A stretch of 64,000 nucleotides of DNA, taken from contig NZ_CP083986.1 of NCBI RefSeq assembly GCF_020172685.1, positions 3,236,895 through 3,300,894 on the forward strand. The letters run 5' to 3'. The notes beneath the pieces are model-generated. The model had not been told where the DNA came from. It saw nothing but the letters and a program-made list of their open reading frames with translations, and searched no databases. The translations under genes and the position numbers were made by a program. Below are positions 37,163 to 45,322 of this stretch, piece by piece; position 1 is the stretch's first letter; each line of letters opens with the position of its first letter. The DNA is from [Mycobacterium] nativiensis (GTDB lineage: Bacteria > Actinomycetota > Actinomycetes > Mycobacteriales > Mycobacteriaceae).

Positions 37163-38608
37163 CTAGCCAGGGATCGGCGGATGCAGGCCCGCCCACGGGT
37201 GGGCTGATTCCAGTTGGGCGGCAACCTGAATCAGGATGTCCTCACGGCCGTAGCCGGCGACCAACTGGACACCGATAGGCAAATCGTCGGCGTTCCGGCA
37301 CAACGGAAGACTGATCGCCGGCTGCCCGCTCATGTTGAACGGCGGGGTGAATGCCGCGAACTGCCCGGCCCGCCGCTGCGGCGCGGTCGGGTGCGCGGGA
37401 TCGTTCTCGAAATCGCTCAGCAACGGCGGTGGTTCGGCAACCGTGGGCGTCAGCAGTAGATCCCAGCCATCCGCCCACCACTGCTGCAGCGCACGCCGAA
37501 ACGTCCAACCCGCGGCCTGCGCCGCGGCGTAGTCAACGGCGGTCAGCCGCCGCGCCTGCTCGACCAGCGCCCAGTTCACCGGCTCCACATCCGCAGCCGT
37601 CAACTCGCGTCCGAGTGCCGCGCTGATCTGGCGGGCGGCCATCGCCATCTGCGTCGCCCACAGTGCCATGAACTTCTGGGTCAGCGTGGTGTCGGCCAAG
37701 CAAGCCGGCCAGGCCTGTTCGATCGTGTGGCCGAGCCCTTCCAGCAGCGATGCCGTCGCGCGCACCGCCGTTCGGCAGTCTTCGTGCAGAAACTCGCCGC
37801 GCGGGTGCACGTCGAGCAGCCCGATCCGTAACCGCCCCGGCTCAGCACCGACCTCCTCGACGTACGGGCGCGGCGGGGCCGGCGCGATCACGGTGTCGCC
37901 GACACCGGGGCCGCGCACCGCATCGAGGAGCCCCGCGGTGTCGCGCACCGTGCGGCTGACGCCCAGTTCGACACCCAACCCCACCTCGGCGCGATCCGGG
38001 CCGACGGTGATCCGGCCCTGGCTGGGCTTGAGTCCCACCAGCCCGCAGCACGACGCCGGGATGCGGATGCTGCCCCCACCGTCGGAGGCGTTGGCGAACG
38101 GCACCATCCCGGCGGCCACCGCGGCACCCGCACCGCCACTGGACCCGCCCGGCGTCCGTTCCAGCGCCCACGGGTTGCGGGTCGGCCCCCAGGCCAGCGG
38201 CTGCGTGGTCGGCAGGCTGCCGAACTCGGGACTGTTGGTGCGCCCCGCGACGACCAACCCGGCCGCTTTGAATCGAGCGACCAACGTCGAGTCCGAGACG
38301 TCCCGCAGGCCGGCGTTCTTCAGCGCAACATTGCCGTTGGACAGGGTTTGGCCGGCAAAACTGGTGTAGAGATCCTTGAGCAGGAACGGGACGCCACGAA
38401 ACGGGCCGGCGGGCAGGCCCGGACCGGCGGCCACCGATCGAGCATGGTCGAACCACTCGATGACCACCGCGTTCAGAGCCGGATTCGACTGTTCGATCCG
38501 CTCGATCGCCGCTTCCAGCAGCTCGCTCGGGCTGACCTCACCCTTGGCGACCAGCTCAGCCTGTGCAGTGGCATCCATCCACCTGGTCTGGTCGGCGAGG
38601 CCACTCAT
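37163..38608 (-). CDS. Amidase signature family amidase
   Basis: The 481-residue amidase hydrolyses carboxamides using the Ser-cisSer-Lys triad: Lys78 in PFLLKDL, a cis-Ser at 156/157 in TPGGSSGGAG, and nucleophile Ser180 in ASDGGGSIRIPAS. The order and spacing match the family. The C-terminal substrate domain contains GQPAISLPL and PIGVQLVAGYGREDIL. The substrate is unknown; amide, peptide-amide and aryl-amide activities all occur in this family. ATG 38608 fits the usual N-terminus. It is convergent with the SDR and lies 55 bp downstream of the SRPBCC gene on the same strand. Confidence 0.93.
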   Translation of the reverse strand: MSGLADQTRWMDATAQAELVAKGEVSPSELLEAAIERIEQSNPALNAVVIEWFDHARSVAAGPGLPAGPFRGVPFLLKDLYTSFAGQTLSNGNVALKNAGLRDVSDSTLVARFKAAGLVVAGRTNSPEFGSLPTTQPLAWGPTRNPWALERTPGGSSGGAGAAVAAGMVPFANASDGGGSIRIPASCCGLVGLKPSQGRITVGPDRAEVGLGVELGVSRTVRDTAGLLDAVRGPGVGDTVIAPAPPRPYVEEVGAEPGRLRIGLLDVHPRGEFLHEDCRTAVRATASLLEGLGHTIEQAWPACLADTTLTQKFMALWATQMAMAARQISAALGRELTAADVEPVNWALVEQARRLTAVDYAAAQAAGWTFRRALQQWWADGWDLLLTPTVAEPPPLLSDFENDPAHPTAPQRRAGQFAAFTPPFNMSGQPAISLPLCRNADDLPIGVQLVAGYGREDILIQVAAQLESAHPWAGLHPPIPG

Positions 38609-38663
38609 GACTTCCGGTTCTACCACGACCGGAGCTCAACCGCGTCAGTTGTCGATCGCCGAC

Positions 38664-39131
38664 CTACGTCGCCGCGTAACGGTCACGCAACGCAGCCAGG
38701 GACGCCTCGATGCCCTTCTTATTGCCCTTGATCGACCCGGTCAGTTCGTAGAACTTCCGCCTGAGCACACCGGCGTCGTGATAATCGAACGTCTCGGTGA
38801 CCCGCGTCAGTGTCGGTGCGAGCGCCTCGAATTCCCAGCGCCAGCGGTGCCCCTCGGGATGGCGCCACTCAACCAATTCGTTCGGCTCGAGTGCGGTCAC
38901 CCGGCTGGTGATCCGGTACGGGACGCCGTACATCTTCATGTTTGTCGAAAACTTCGACCCGACAGTGACTTCCGCCGGCGCTCTGACATTGTCGCGAACC
39001 GTGCCCGACCCGTCCAGTTCCTGGTGACGGCGCGGATCGGCGGCGATCGCGAAGAGCTCGGCCGCCGGCGCGGCTACTTCGACCGACCGGCTGATCCGCC
39101 CGGGGCCGGCATCGACAACGACAACGGTCAT
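38664..39131 (-). CDS. SRPBCC/START-like ligand-binding protein
   Basis: The 155-residue protein reads as a polyketide cyclase/SRPBCC fold: [31 protein letters not shown] at the start, [27 protein letters not shown] in the sheet, and the long C-terminal helix [21 protein letters not shown]. Such proteins bind hydrophobic small molecules; the ligand is unknown. ATG 39131 was preferred for its fit to the family. It is divergent from the helicase gene over an 80-bp gap and upstream of the amidase, with which it may be co-transcribed. Confidence 0.82.
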   Translation of the reverse strand: MTVVVVDAGPGRISRSVEVAAPAAELFAIAADPRRHQELDGSGTVRDNVRAPAEVTVGSKFSTNMKMYGVPYRITSRVTALEPNELVEWRHPEGHRWRWEFEALAPTLTRVTETFDYHDAGVLRRKFYELTGSIKGNKKGIEASLAALRDRYAAT

Positions 39132-39211
39132 GTTCTCTCCATCCGGTGCCCGCAACTCTGGCGATGTCGAGGCTACCCACCCGACAGCGATCAGGCACCC
39201 TGGTCTCTACG

Positions 39212-41788
39212 ATGTCTCTCCCCCCACCCCGCCCGGTGACCGCGACTGCACCGACCTTGCTCGATGATCCGAGTGACCTGTCGGCCCTGCACGCCAAGGG
39301 TGCCGACTCCGACGAGCTGTTCGCCTCCTTCGCCGCCTGGGCGCAGCAAGGCGGCACAGTGCTGTACCCGGCACAGGAGGAGGCGCTGATCGAACTGATC
39401 AGTGGCGCCAACGTGGTCTTGGCAACGCCGACCGGCTCAGGCAAGTCGCTGGTGGCCACCGGCGCGCTGTACGCGGCGCTGGCAGCGGGGCGGCGCAGTT
39501 ACTACACCGCACCCATCAAGGCGCTGGTCAGCGAGAAGTTCTTCGCCCTGTGCGAGGTGTTCGGCGCGGCCAACGTCGGGATGCTCACCGGCGACGCCGC
39601 GGTCAACGCGGCGGCGCCGATCATCACCTGCACCGCCGAGGTCCTGGCCAATATCGCGCTGCGCGAGGGCGATCAAGCAGACATCGGCCTGGTGGTCATG
39701 GACGAGTTCCACTTCTACGGCGACCCCGACCGCGGCTGGGCCTGGCAGGTGCCGCTGTTGGAGCTGCCGAATGCCCGGTTTCTACTGATGTCGGCCACCC
39801 TCGGTGACGTCACATTCCTGCGCGAGGACCTCACCCGGCGTACCGGCCGGCCGACGGCGCTGGTCGCAGGCACCGAGCGCCCGGTACCGCTGTACCACTA
39901 CTACGCGACCACGCCGATGCACGAGACGATCGGCGACCTGCTCGACACCAGGCAGGCGCCGATCTACGTCGTCCACTTCACCCAGGCCTCGGCACTGGAG
40001 CGGGCGCAAGCACTGATGAGCGTCAACCTCAGCAGCAAAACCGAGAAGGCCGCGATCGCCGAGAATATCGGCCGTTTCCGCTTTTCGTCAGCCTTCGGCT
40101 CCACGCTGTCGCGGCTGGTCCGGCATGGTATCGGCGTACACCACGCCGGGATGCTGCCCAAGTACCGGCGGCTGGTGGAACAGCTGGCCCAGGCCGGCCT
40201 GCTCAAGGTCATCTGCGGCACCGACACCCTCGGCGTCGGCATCAATGTGCCGATCCGCACCGTGATCTTCTCGGCGCTGTCGAAGTACGACGGGACCCGC
40301 ACCCGGCTGCTCAACGCCCGCGAGTTCCACCAGATCGCCGGGCGAGCCGGCCGGGCCGGCTACGACACCGCGGGCACGGTCGTCGTCCAGGCGCCCGACC
40401 ACGAGGTGGCGAATCTCAAACAGTTCGCCAAGGTTGCCGACGACCCGAAGAAGCGTCGAAAGCTGGTGCGGCGCAAGATCCCCGAAGGCATGGTGCCGTG
40501 GAGTGAGTCGACCATGACCCGACTGATCGAGGCCGTCCCGGAACCGCTGACCTCCAACATGCGGGTCTCGACGGCGATGATGCTCGACGTCGTGGCCCGG
40601 ACCGGGGGCGATGACGCCGGCGATCCGTGTCTGGCGATGCAGCGGCTGCTCACCGACAACCACGAGCCGCGCAAGCGGCAGTTGCAGCACATCCGGGAGG
40701 CGGTCGGGATCGCCCGCTCGCTGCTACAGGTCGGCGTGCTGGAGCGGGTCGCGGAGCCCGGCGGTGGCCGGAGCAAGTACCGGCTCACGGTCGACCTGCC
40801 GCACGACTTCGCCCTCAACCAGCCGCTCTCGACGTTCGCTCTCACCGCGGTCGAGCTGCTCGACCCGGCGGCCGAAACCTTTGCGCGCGACGTTGTCTCA
40901 GTCATCGAAGCGACCCTCGATGACCCTCGCCAGATCCTGGCGGCGCAGTTGAACAAGGCCCGCGGCGAGGCCGTGGCCCAGATGAAGGCCGACGGCGTCG
41001 AGTACGACGAGCGCATCGAGTTGCTCGATGAGGTCAGCTATCCGCGCCCGCTGGCGGAGCTACTCGGACATGCCTTCGCGGTGTACCTGCACACCAACCC
41101 GTGGGCCGCCGACGCGCGGCTGTCGCCGAAATCCGTGGTGCGCGAGATGTGGGAGCGCGCCTTCACGTTTCGGGAGTTCGTCAGCGTGTACGGGCTGACC
41201 CGCTCCGAGGGGGCCGTGCTGCGCTATCTGTCCGACGCCTTCAAGGCGCTGCGCTCGGGGGTTCCCGCCACCGCGCACACCGAGGAACTCACCGACATCG
41301 TCGCGTGGCTCGGCGAGCTGGTGCGCCAGGTCGACTCCAGTCTGCTCGATGAGTGGGAGCAACTCACCAGCGACGATCAGCCGGCGCAGGCGGTGGTGTC
41401 GGTACCGGCGCGGCCGCTGACCGGCAACGAGCGGGCGTTCACCGCGATGATCCGCAACGCGCTGTTCCGTCGGGTGGAGCTCTTGGCCCGCCGGCGCTGG
41501 TCCGACCTCGGCGACCTCGACGCCGACGCGGGGTGGACGGCGGAGCGCTGGGCCGACGCCGGGAACGCGTACTTCGCCGAGCACGCTGACGTCGGTACCG
41601 GCGCCGACGCCCGCGGCCCTGCACTGCTGATCTTCGACCGCCGGCCCGACGTGTGGCGGGTGCGCCAAATCCTGGATGATCCGGCCGGCGACCGCGATTG
41701 GGGGTTCGAGGTGGAGGTGGATCTGGACGCCTCCGACGAGCAGGGCGCGGCGGTTTTGCGCCTGGTCAACGCCGGTCGGATGGACTAG
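39212..41788 (+). CDS. Ski2-like DEAD/DEAH-box helicase
   Basis: The 858-residue superfamily 2 helicase has Walker A ATPTGSGKSL (71-80), motif Ia APIKALVSEKF, the DEFH box at 164-167, motif III SATL, and motif VI QIAGRAGRAG. These are features of the Ski2/HelY group that unwinds RNA or DNA. Residues after about 450 form helical and winged-helix-like regions. The C-terminal 110 residues (RNALFRRVELLARRRW to the end) resemble the DUF3516 domain found on such actinobacterial helicases. ATG 39212 is the plausible start. Its TAG stop lies in CTAG and is shared with the convergent membrane protein gene. Confidence 0.88.
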   Translation: MSLPPPRPVTATAPTLLDDPSDLSALHAKGADSDELFASFAAWAQQGGTVLYPAQEEALIELISGANVVLATPTGSGKSLVATGALYAALAAGRRSYYTAPIKALVSEKFFALCEVFGAANVGMLTGDAAVNAAAPIITCTAEVLANIALREGDQADIGLVVMDEFHFYGDPDRGWAWQVPLLELPNARFLLMSATLGDVTFLREDLTRRTGRPTALVAGTERPVPLYHYYATTPMHETIGDLLDTRQAPIYVVHFTQASALERAQALMSVNLSSKTEKAAIAENIGRFRFSSAFGSTLSRLVRHGIGVHHAGMLPKYRRLVEQLAQAGLLKVICGTDTLGVGINVPIRTVIFSALSKYDGTRTRLLNAREFHQIAGRAGRAGYDTAGTVVVQAPDHEVANLKQFAKVADDPKKRRKLVRRKIPEGMVPWSESTMTRLIEAVPEPLTSNMRVSTAMMLDVVARTGGDDAGDPCLAMQRLLTDNHEPRKRQLQHIREAVGIARSLLQVGVLERVAEPGGGRSKYRLTVDLPHDFALNQPLSTFALTAVELLDPAAETFARDVVSVIEATLDDPRQILAAQLNKARGEAVAQMKADGVEYDERIELLDEVSYPRPLAELLGHAFAVYLHTNPWAADARLSPKSVVREMWERAFTFREFVSVYGLTRSEGAVLRYLSDAFKALRSGVPATAHTEELTDIVAWLGELVRQVDSSLLDEWEQLTSDDQPAQAVVSVPARPLTGNERAFTAMIRNALFRRVELLARRRWSDLGDLDADAGWTAERWADAGNAYFAEHADVGTGADARGPALLIFDRRPDVWRVRQILDDPAGDRDWGFEVEVDLDASDEQGAAVLRLVNAGRMD

Positions 41789-42168
41789 CGCCGATCCGTA
41801 CCGCGCCTACACGTGGCACCCCAGAGCCCAACGCAGATACCGACAACCGCTCCACCGAGGCCGACGATCTGCTGTCCGCGCTTGAGTTCGGCATGCACGC
41901 TCATCCCGCCCAGCAGGTCGGCCGCGTCGGCACCACCGGACGCCAGGAACCAGCCGCGCGTATCGCGACCACGCAACGCCGCGTTCACGAGTAGCCCTCC
42001 GATCAGAGCGTCGCGGTAACCCATCGAACGAAGCAGCAGGCGCGCGGACGGCCCGGGATCGTCGGACTCTCCCCACAACCGGTTCGCCCGAAGCGGATCG
42101 ACAAGAAACGAGATCCCCGACGCCAGCCGGATACTGCCCGCGACCAGTGCGGCCCGGTCATTGATCAT
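41785..42168 (-). CDS. Small predicted membrane protein, unknown
   Basis: The 127-residue protein has hydrophobic stretches at about 5-22 (ALVAGSIRLASGISFLV), 55-67 and 98-118 (QQIVGLGGAVVGICVGLWG), so it is probably a small membrane protein with two to four helices. The N-terminal DPLRANRLWGE and central GYRDALIGGLLVNAALRGRDTRGW resemble DUF4267-type proteins, but this is only a weak impression. The ATG start is at 42168. Its stop is the reverse reading of CTAG at 41785-41788, overlapping the helicase stop. Confidence 0.7.
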   Translation of the reverse strand: MINDRAALVAGSIRLASGISFLVDPLRANRLWGESDDPGPSARLLLRSMGYRDALIGGLLVNAALRGRDTRGWFLASGGADAADLLGGMSVHAELKRGQQIVGLGGAVVGICVGLWGATCRRGTDRR

Positions 42169-42204
42169 GGACCGCAGCCTAGGCCCCCTCGCCTGCGCCC
42201 GAAC

Positions 42205-42924
42205 CTACTTCCAGGCGAATACCGGTTGCTCCAACTCGTCGACCCGGCCGGATCGACCCTCCAGGCACAGCCACCGCACTTGCAACAGCACCGCACCCGT
42301 CGGCGCGTGAATGAGGTCATTACCCAACGGGATCTGCACGACCGGACGTGGGCTCTGGGGAATACTGACGAAGCGCGGCGAATCGTCGCGTTGCAGTTGG
42401 TGTAGCCCCACCCGGTAGACCGCCACCACCTCAGCCGGCGCGGGACGGAGATCGAGCCGCCCACCACCCCAGATCACCACCGGCGTGATGACGTATCCCG
42501 AGCGTGTCGGATAGTCGTCGAGTACGCCCAGTACGGCCGCGTCAGACAACCTGACTCCGACCTCTTCGTCCAACTCGCGCAGGGCTGCCTCGACCGCGGT
42601 TTCGCCGGGATCCAGGCGGCCACCGGGCAACGCCCACTGAGCGGGATGCGAAGTGAGGCGAGAGGTTCTGCGGCACAAGAGGAAGGCAGCGCCCCCGGAC
42701 ACATCGACCATGCGGCCGTCAAGACCGGCCTCGGGCATGGGCCGCCCGGCGATCCAGTCGTCCACGGGTGCGGGGTCGACCCGGTCTTCGGCGACCTCGG
42801 AGTCCACGAGCACCACCGCGACAGCGGCGTGCCGCTTCGACGGGTCGGTCACGGCGCGGCGGTGGTGCCCGTTCAGATGTGCCCGGATCCGCTCGCGCAG
42901 CGCCTCGTCATAGCTGATCGTCAC
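42205..42924 (-). CDS. Nudix hydrolase
   Basis: The 239-residue protein carries a complete Nudix box, starting GGRLDPGETAVEAALRELDE and ending EVGV (Gx5Ex7REUxEExGU), which binds divalent metal for hydrolysis of nucleoside diphosphate derivatives. The preceding LLCRRTSRLTSHPAQWALPGG resembles the CoA pyrophosphatase (NudL-like) subgroup, so coenzyme A or acyl-CoA is a possible substrate. GTG 42924 starts VTISYDEALRERIRAHL; codons further upstream look random. It follows the GH6 gene by 65 bp on the same strand. Confidence 0.88.
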   Translation of the reverse strand: MTISYDEALRERIRAHLNGHHRRAVTDPSKRHAAVAVVLVDSEVAEDRVDPAPVDDWIAGRPMPEAGLDGRMVDVSGGAAFLLCRRTSRLTSHPAQWALPGGRLDPGETAVEAALRELDEEVGVRLSDAAVLGVLDDYPTRSGYVITPVVIWGGGRLDLRPAPAEVVAVYRVGLHQLQRDDSPRFVSIPQSPRPVVQIPLGNDLIHAPTGAVLLQVRWLCLEGRSGRVDELEQPVFAWK

Positions 42925-42989
42925 CGATCGACCATAGGCAGTGCGGCGCCGGGCCCACCGCCGCCCCCTGCTGTTGTTCGCTGTCGCGC

Positions 42990-43961
42990 TTATCCCGCGT
43001 TGCGCGCCAGGTTGATCGCGTACTGGCTGACGAAGTGCCCCGCCGCGGGTTCGCCGGTGCCGCAACTGCCGTCGGACTCCCCCACCCGCTTGACCCACAG
43101 GTAGGCATCCGCGTGCGCACCCGCGGTGTTGGCGGTCGGCGCCACACCCAACGCCCGGCCGCTGGGGTTGCACCAGCCGAACGGGTCGCCTTCGGCCGGA
43201 CCGGCCCCGTTACGCGACGTGTCGATCACGTAGTGCGCACCGCCGGTCATCCCCGAAATCTCTTCGCCGTAACCGATCTGCTCTTCGGTGGTGAAGTAGT
43301 TGGTGCTGTTGAGGGAGAAGCCCCGGGCACGCCCCACCCCGGCCTGGTTGAGCCGGTTGGCCATCTCGCCGGCGTTGACCCAGCGCGAGTGACCGGCGTC
43401 GACGTAGACCGCGGTGGCCGGGTTGCGGCCCAGTGTGTCGACGGCGTAGCTGATCAGGTCGAAGCGTTCCTGGCGCGCATCACCGGAGAGGCAGTCGGCC
43501 ATCGCGAGCGCGTCGGGCTCGAGGATGATCGCGGCCGGGTTGCCGCCGATCCCGTCGGCGACGCTGTCGACCCAGGCGCGGTAGGACGCTCCGGAGGAGA
43601 AACCGCCGGCGGCGTAGCTGCCACAGTCACGGTGCGGGATGGCGTAGAGCACCAGCACCGGCATCGCACCCGCGGCAGCCGCCGCACCGGTGTGCCGGGC
43701 CACCGTTGAGCCGACAGCTCCCGGACCGAACGCCTGGTCCAGCCAGTACGCCTGCGGTGTGTTGGCTACCCGAGCCAGCTCGGCGCTGTCCGGCTGCGCG
43801 TTGGAGGCATGCATCGCCTTCGAGATGGGATCGACATAGAACGGCATGCCGCCCAGCGGGTTGTCGCCGTCGGCCTGGGCGAGGCCCGCGCCGGCCAGGG
43901 CCGCAACGGCAAGGAGGGGGGTGAGGTAGCGCGCGACCGCGCCAAGTGGTGAGGGGATCAC
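42990..43961 (-). CDS. Secreted GH6 family beta-1,4-glucanase (CelA1-like)
   Basis: The 323-residue protein has a signal peptide cleaved after AQA30 and a single GH6 catalytic domain. The acid residue Asp150 lies in IILEPDALAM, the GH6 signature. The earlier RDCGSYAAGG (111-120) supplies the second conserved Asp/Cys region, and DAGHSRW and WVKRVGESDGSCG complete the active-site loops. Two disulfides are likely. There is no carbohydrate-binding module. M. tuberculosis CelA1 (Rv0062) is a similar enzyme active on cellulose. In mycobacteria it may act on biofilm cellulose; here that is inference. Confidence 0.9.
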   Translation of the reverse strand: MIPSPLGAVARYLTPLLAVAALAGAGLAQADGDNPLGGMPFYVDPISKAMHASNAQPDSAELARVANTPQAYWLDQAFGPGAVGSTVARHTGAAAAAGAMPVLVLYAIPHRDCGSYAAGGFSSGASYRAWVDSVADGIGGNPAAIILEPDALAMADCLSGDARQERFDLISYAVDTLGRNPATAVYVDAGHSRWVNAGEMANRLNQAGVGRARGFSLNSTNYFTTEEQIGYGEEISGMTGGAHYVIDTSRNGAGPAEGDPFGWCNPSGRALGVAPTANTAGAHADAYLWVKRVGESDGSCGTGEPAAGHFVSQYAINLARNAG

Positions 43962-44024
43962 AGGGAAAAATTACCTCACGGCCAACCCCAGGTCACAGGA
44001 CGGTCACGATCGGCGCCGGGCCGC

Positions 44025-45272
44025 TCAGCCCAGCAGCGCGTCGACGAAGGCCGCCGGTTCGAATGGCGCCAGGTCGTCGGGTCCCTCGCCGAGCCCCACC
44101 AGCTTGACCGGGACCCCCAGCTCCTGCTGCACCCGGAAGACGATCCCGCCCTTGGCGGTGCCGTCGAGCTTGGTCAGCACCACCCCGGTGATGTCGACGA
44201 CGTCGGCGAACACCCGTGCCTGCGCCAGGCCGTTCTGCCCGATGGTGGCGTCCAGCACCAGCAGCACCTCGTCGACCGCGGCACGCTTGGTCACCACCCG
44301 CTTGACCTTGCCGAGTTCGTCCATCAGCCCGGTCTTGGTGTGCAGCCGTCCGGCGGTGTCGATGACCACGACGTCGGCCCCGCCGGCAACGCCCTTGTCG
44401 ACGGCGTCGAACGCGACCGAGGCCGGGTCTGCCCCTTCGGGGCCGCGCACCACCTCGGCGCCCACCCGCGCCGCCCAGGTCTGCAGCTGGTCTGCGGCGG
44501 CGGCCCGGAACGTGTCGGCCGCACCCAACACCACCCGTCGGCCGTCGGCCACCAGCACCCGGGCCAGTTTGCCGACCGTGGTGGTCTTGCCGGTCCCATT
44601 GACCCCCACCACCAGCAGCACCGAGGGGTGGTTGTCATGCGGCAGCGCCCGAATGGAGCGGTCCAGGCCGGGCTGCAGCGCGGCGATCAGCACGTCCTGC
44701 AGCACGGCGCGGGCGTCGGCTTCGGTGCGCACCTGCCCGCCGGCCAGCCGTGCGCGCAGCTGGGTGACCACGGACTCGGTGACGACCGGGCCCAGGTCGG
44801 CGACCAGCAGGGTGTCCTCGATGTCCTGCCAGGAGTCGTCGTCCAGGTCGCCGCCGCCCAGCAGTCCGAGCACGCTGCGTCCCAGCGCGTTCTGCGACTT
44901 GGCCAACCGGCCGCGCAGACGCTCCATCCGGCCCTCGACCGGCTCGATGTCCGGCTCGATGGTCTCGGCCACCGGCGGCGCCTCGGGGGCCGCTTCGGGC
45001 AGCTCGACCTCGGTGATGGTGCGCCGGGGTGCATCCCGCGGCACCGTCGCGTCGTCTCCGACTGTGGGCACCGACGTTTCGGTCCTGCTGAAGGTGATTC
45101 CCGAGGATGCGGCGTAGCCACCGGAACGATCCAGGCTCTCGCGCTGCGGCGCCGACAGGCTGATGCGCCGCCGGCGGTTGCGCACCAGACCCCAAACCAG
45201 GACACCGACCAGGACCACCGCGACAACGACCGCCACAGCGATCCACAGACTTTGAGACGACACGACGTTCAT
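44025..45272 (-). CDS. ftsY: SRP receptor FtsY
   Basis: FtsY docks SRP-ribosome complexes at the membrane. The 415-residue protein has an N-terminal transmembrane helix (WIAVAVVVAVVLVGVLVWGL) followed by RNRRRR, the actinobacterial form. An acidic A domain comes next, then the N domain and the GTPase domain with GVNGTGKTTTVGKLA, DTAGRLHTK and TKLDGTAKGG, ending PFEPAAFVDALLG. ATG 45272 gives the M. tuberculosis-like start; upstream in-frame codons overlap the smc end. It follows smc on the same strand, matching Rv2921c. Confidence 0.96.
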   Translation of the reverse strand: MNVVSSQSLWIAVAVVVAVVLVGVLVWGLVRNRRRRISLSAPQRESLDRSGGYAASSGITFSRTETSVPTVGDDATVPRDAPRRTITEVELPEAAPEAPPVAETIEPDIEPVEGRMERLRGRLAKSQNALGRSVLGLLGGGDLDDDSWQDIEDTLLVADLGPVVTESVVTQLRARLAGGQVRTEADARAVLQDVLIAALQPGLDRSIRALPHDNHPSVLLVVGVNGTGKTTTVGKLARVLVADGRRVVLGAADTFRAAAADQLQTWAARVGAEVVRGPEGADPASVAFDAVDKGVAGGADVVVIDTAGRLHTKTGLMDELGKVKRVVTKRAAVDEVLLVLDATIGQNGLAQARVFADVVDITGVVLTKLDGTAKGGIVFRVQQELGVPVKLVGLGEGPDDLAPFEPAAFVDALLG

Positions 45273-45322
45273 TGTCGCAGGGGTGCCCAGCCCGGGGCCG
45301 AGGCCGGGTTGAACGGCGGGAT

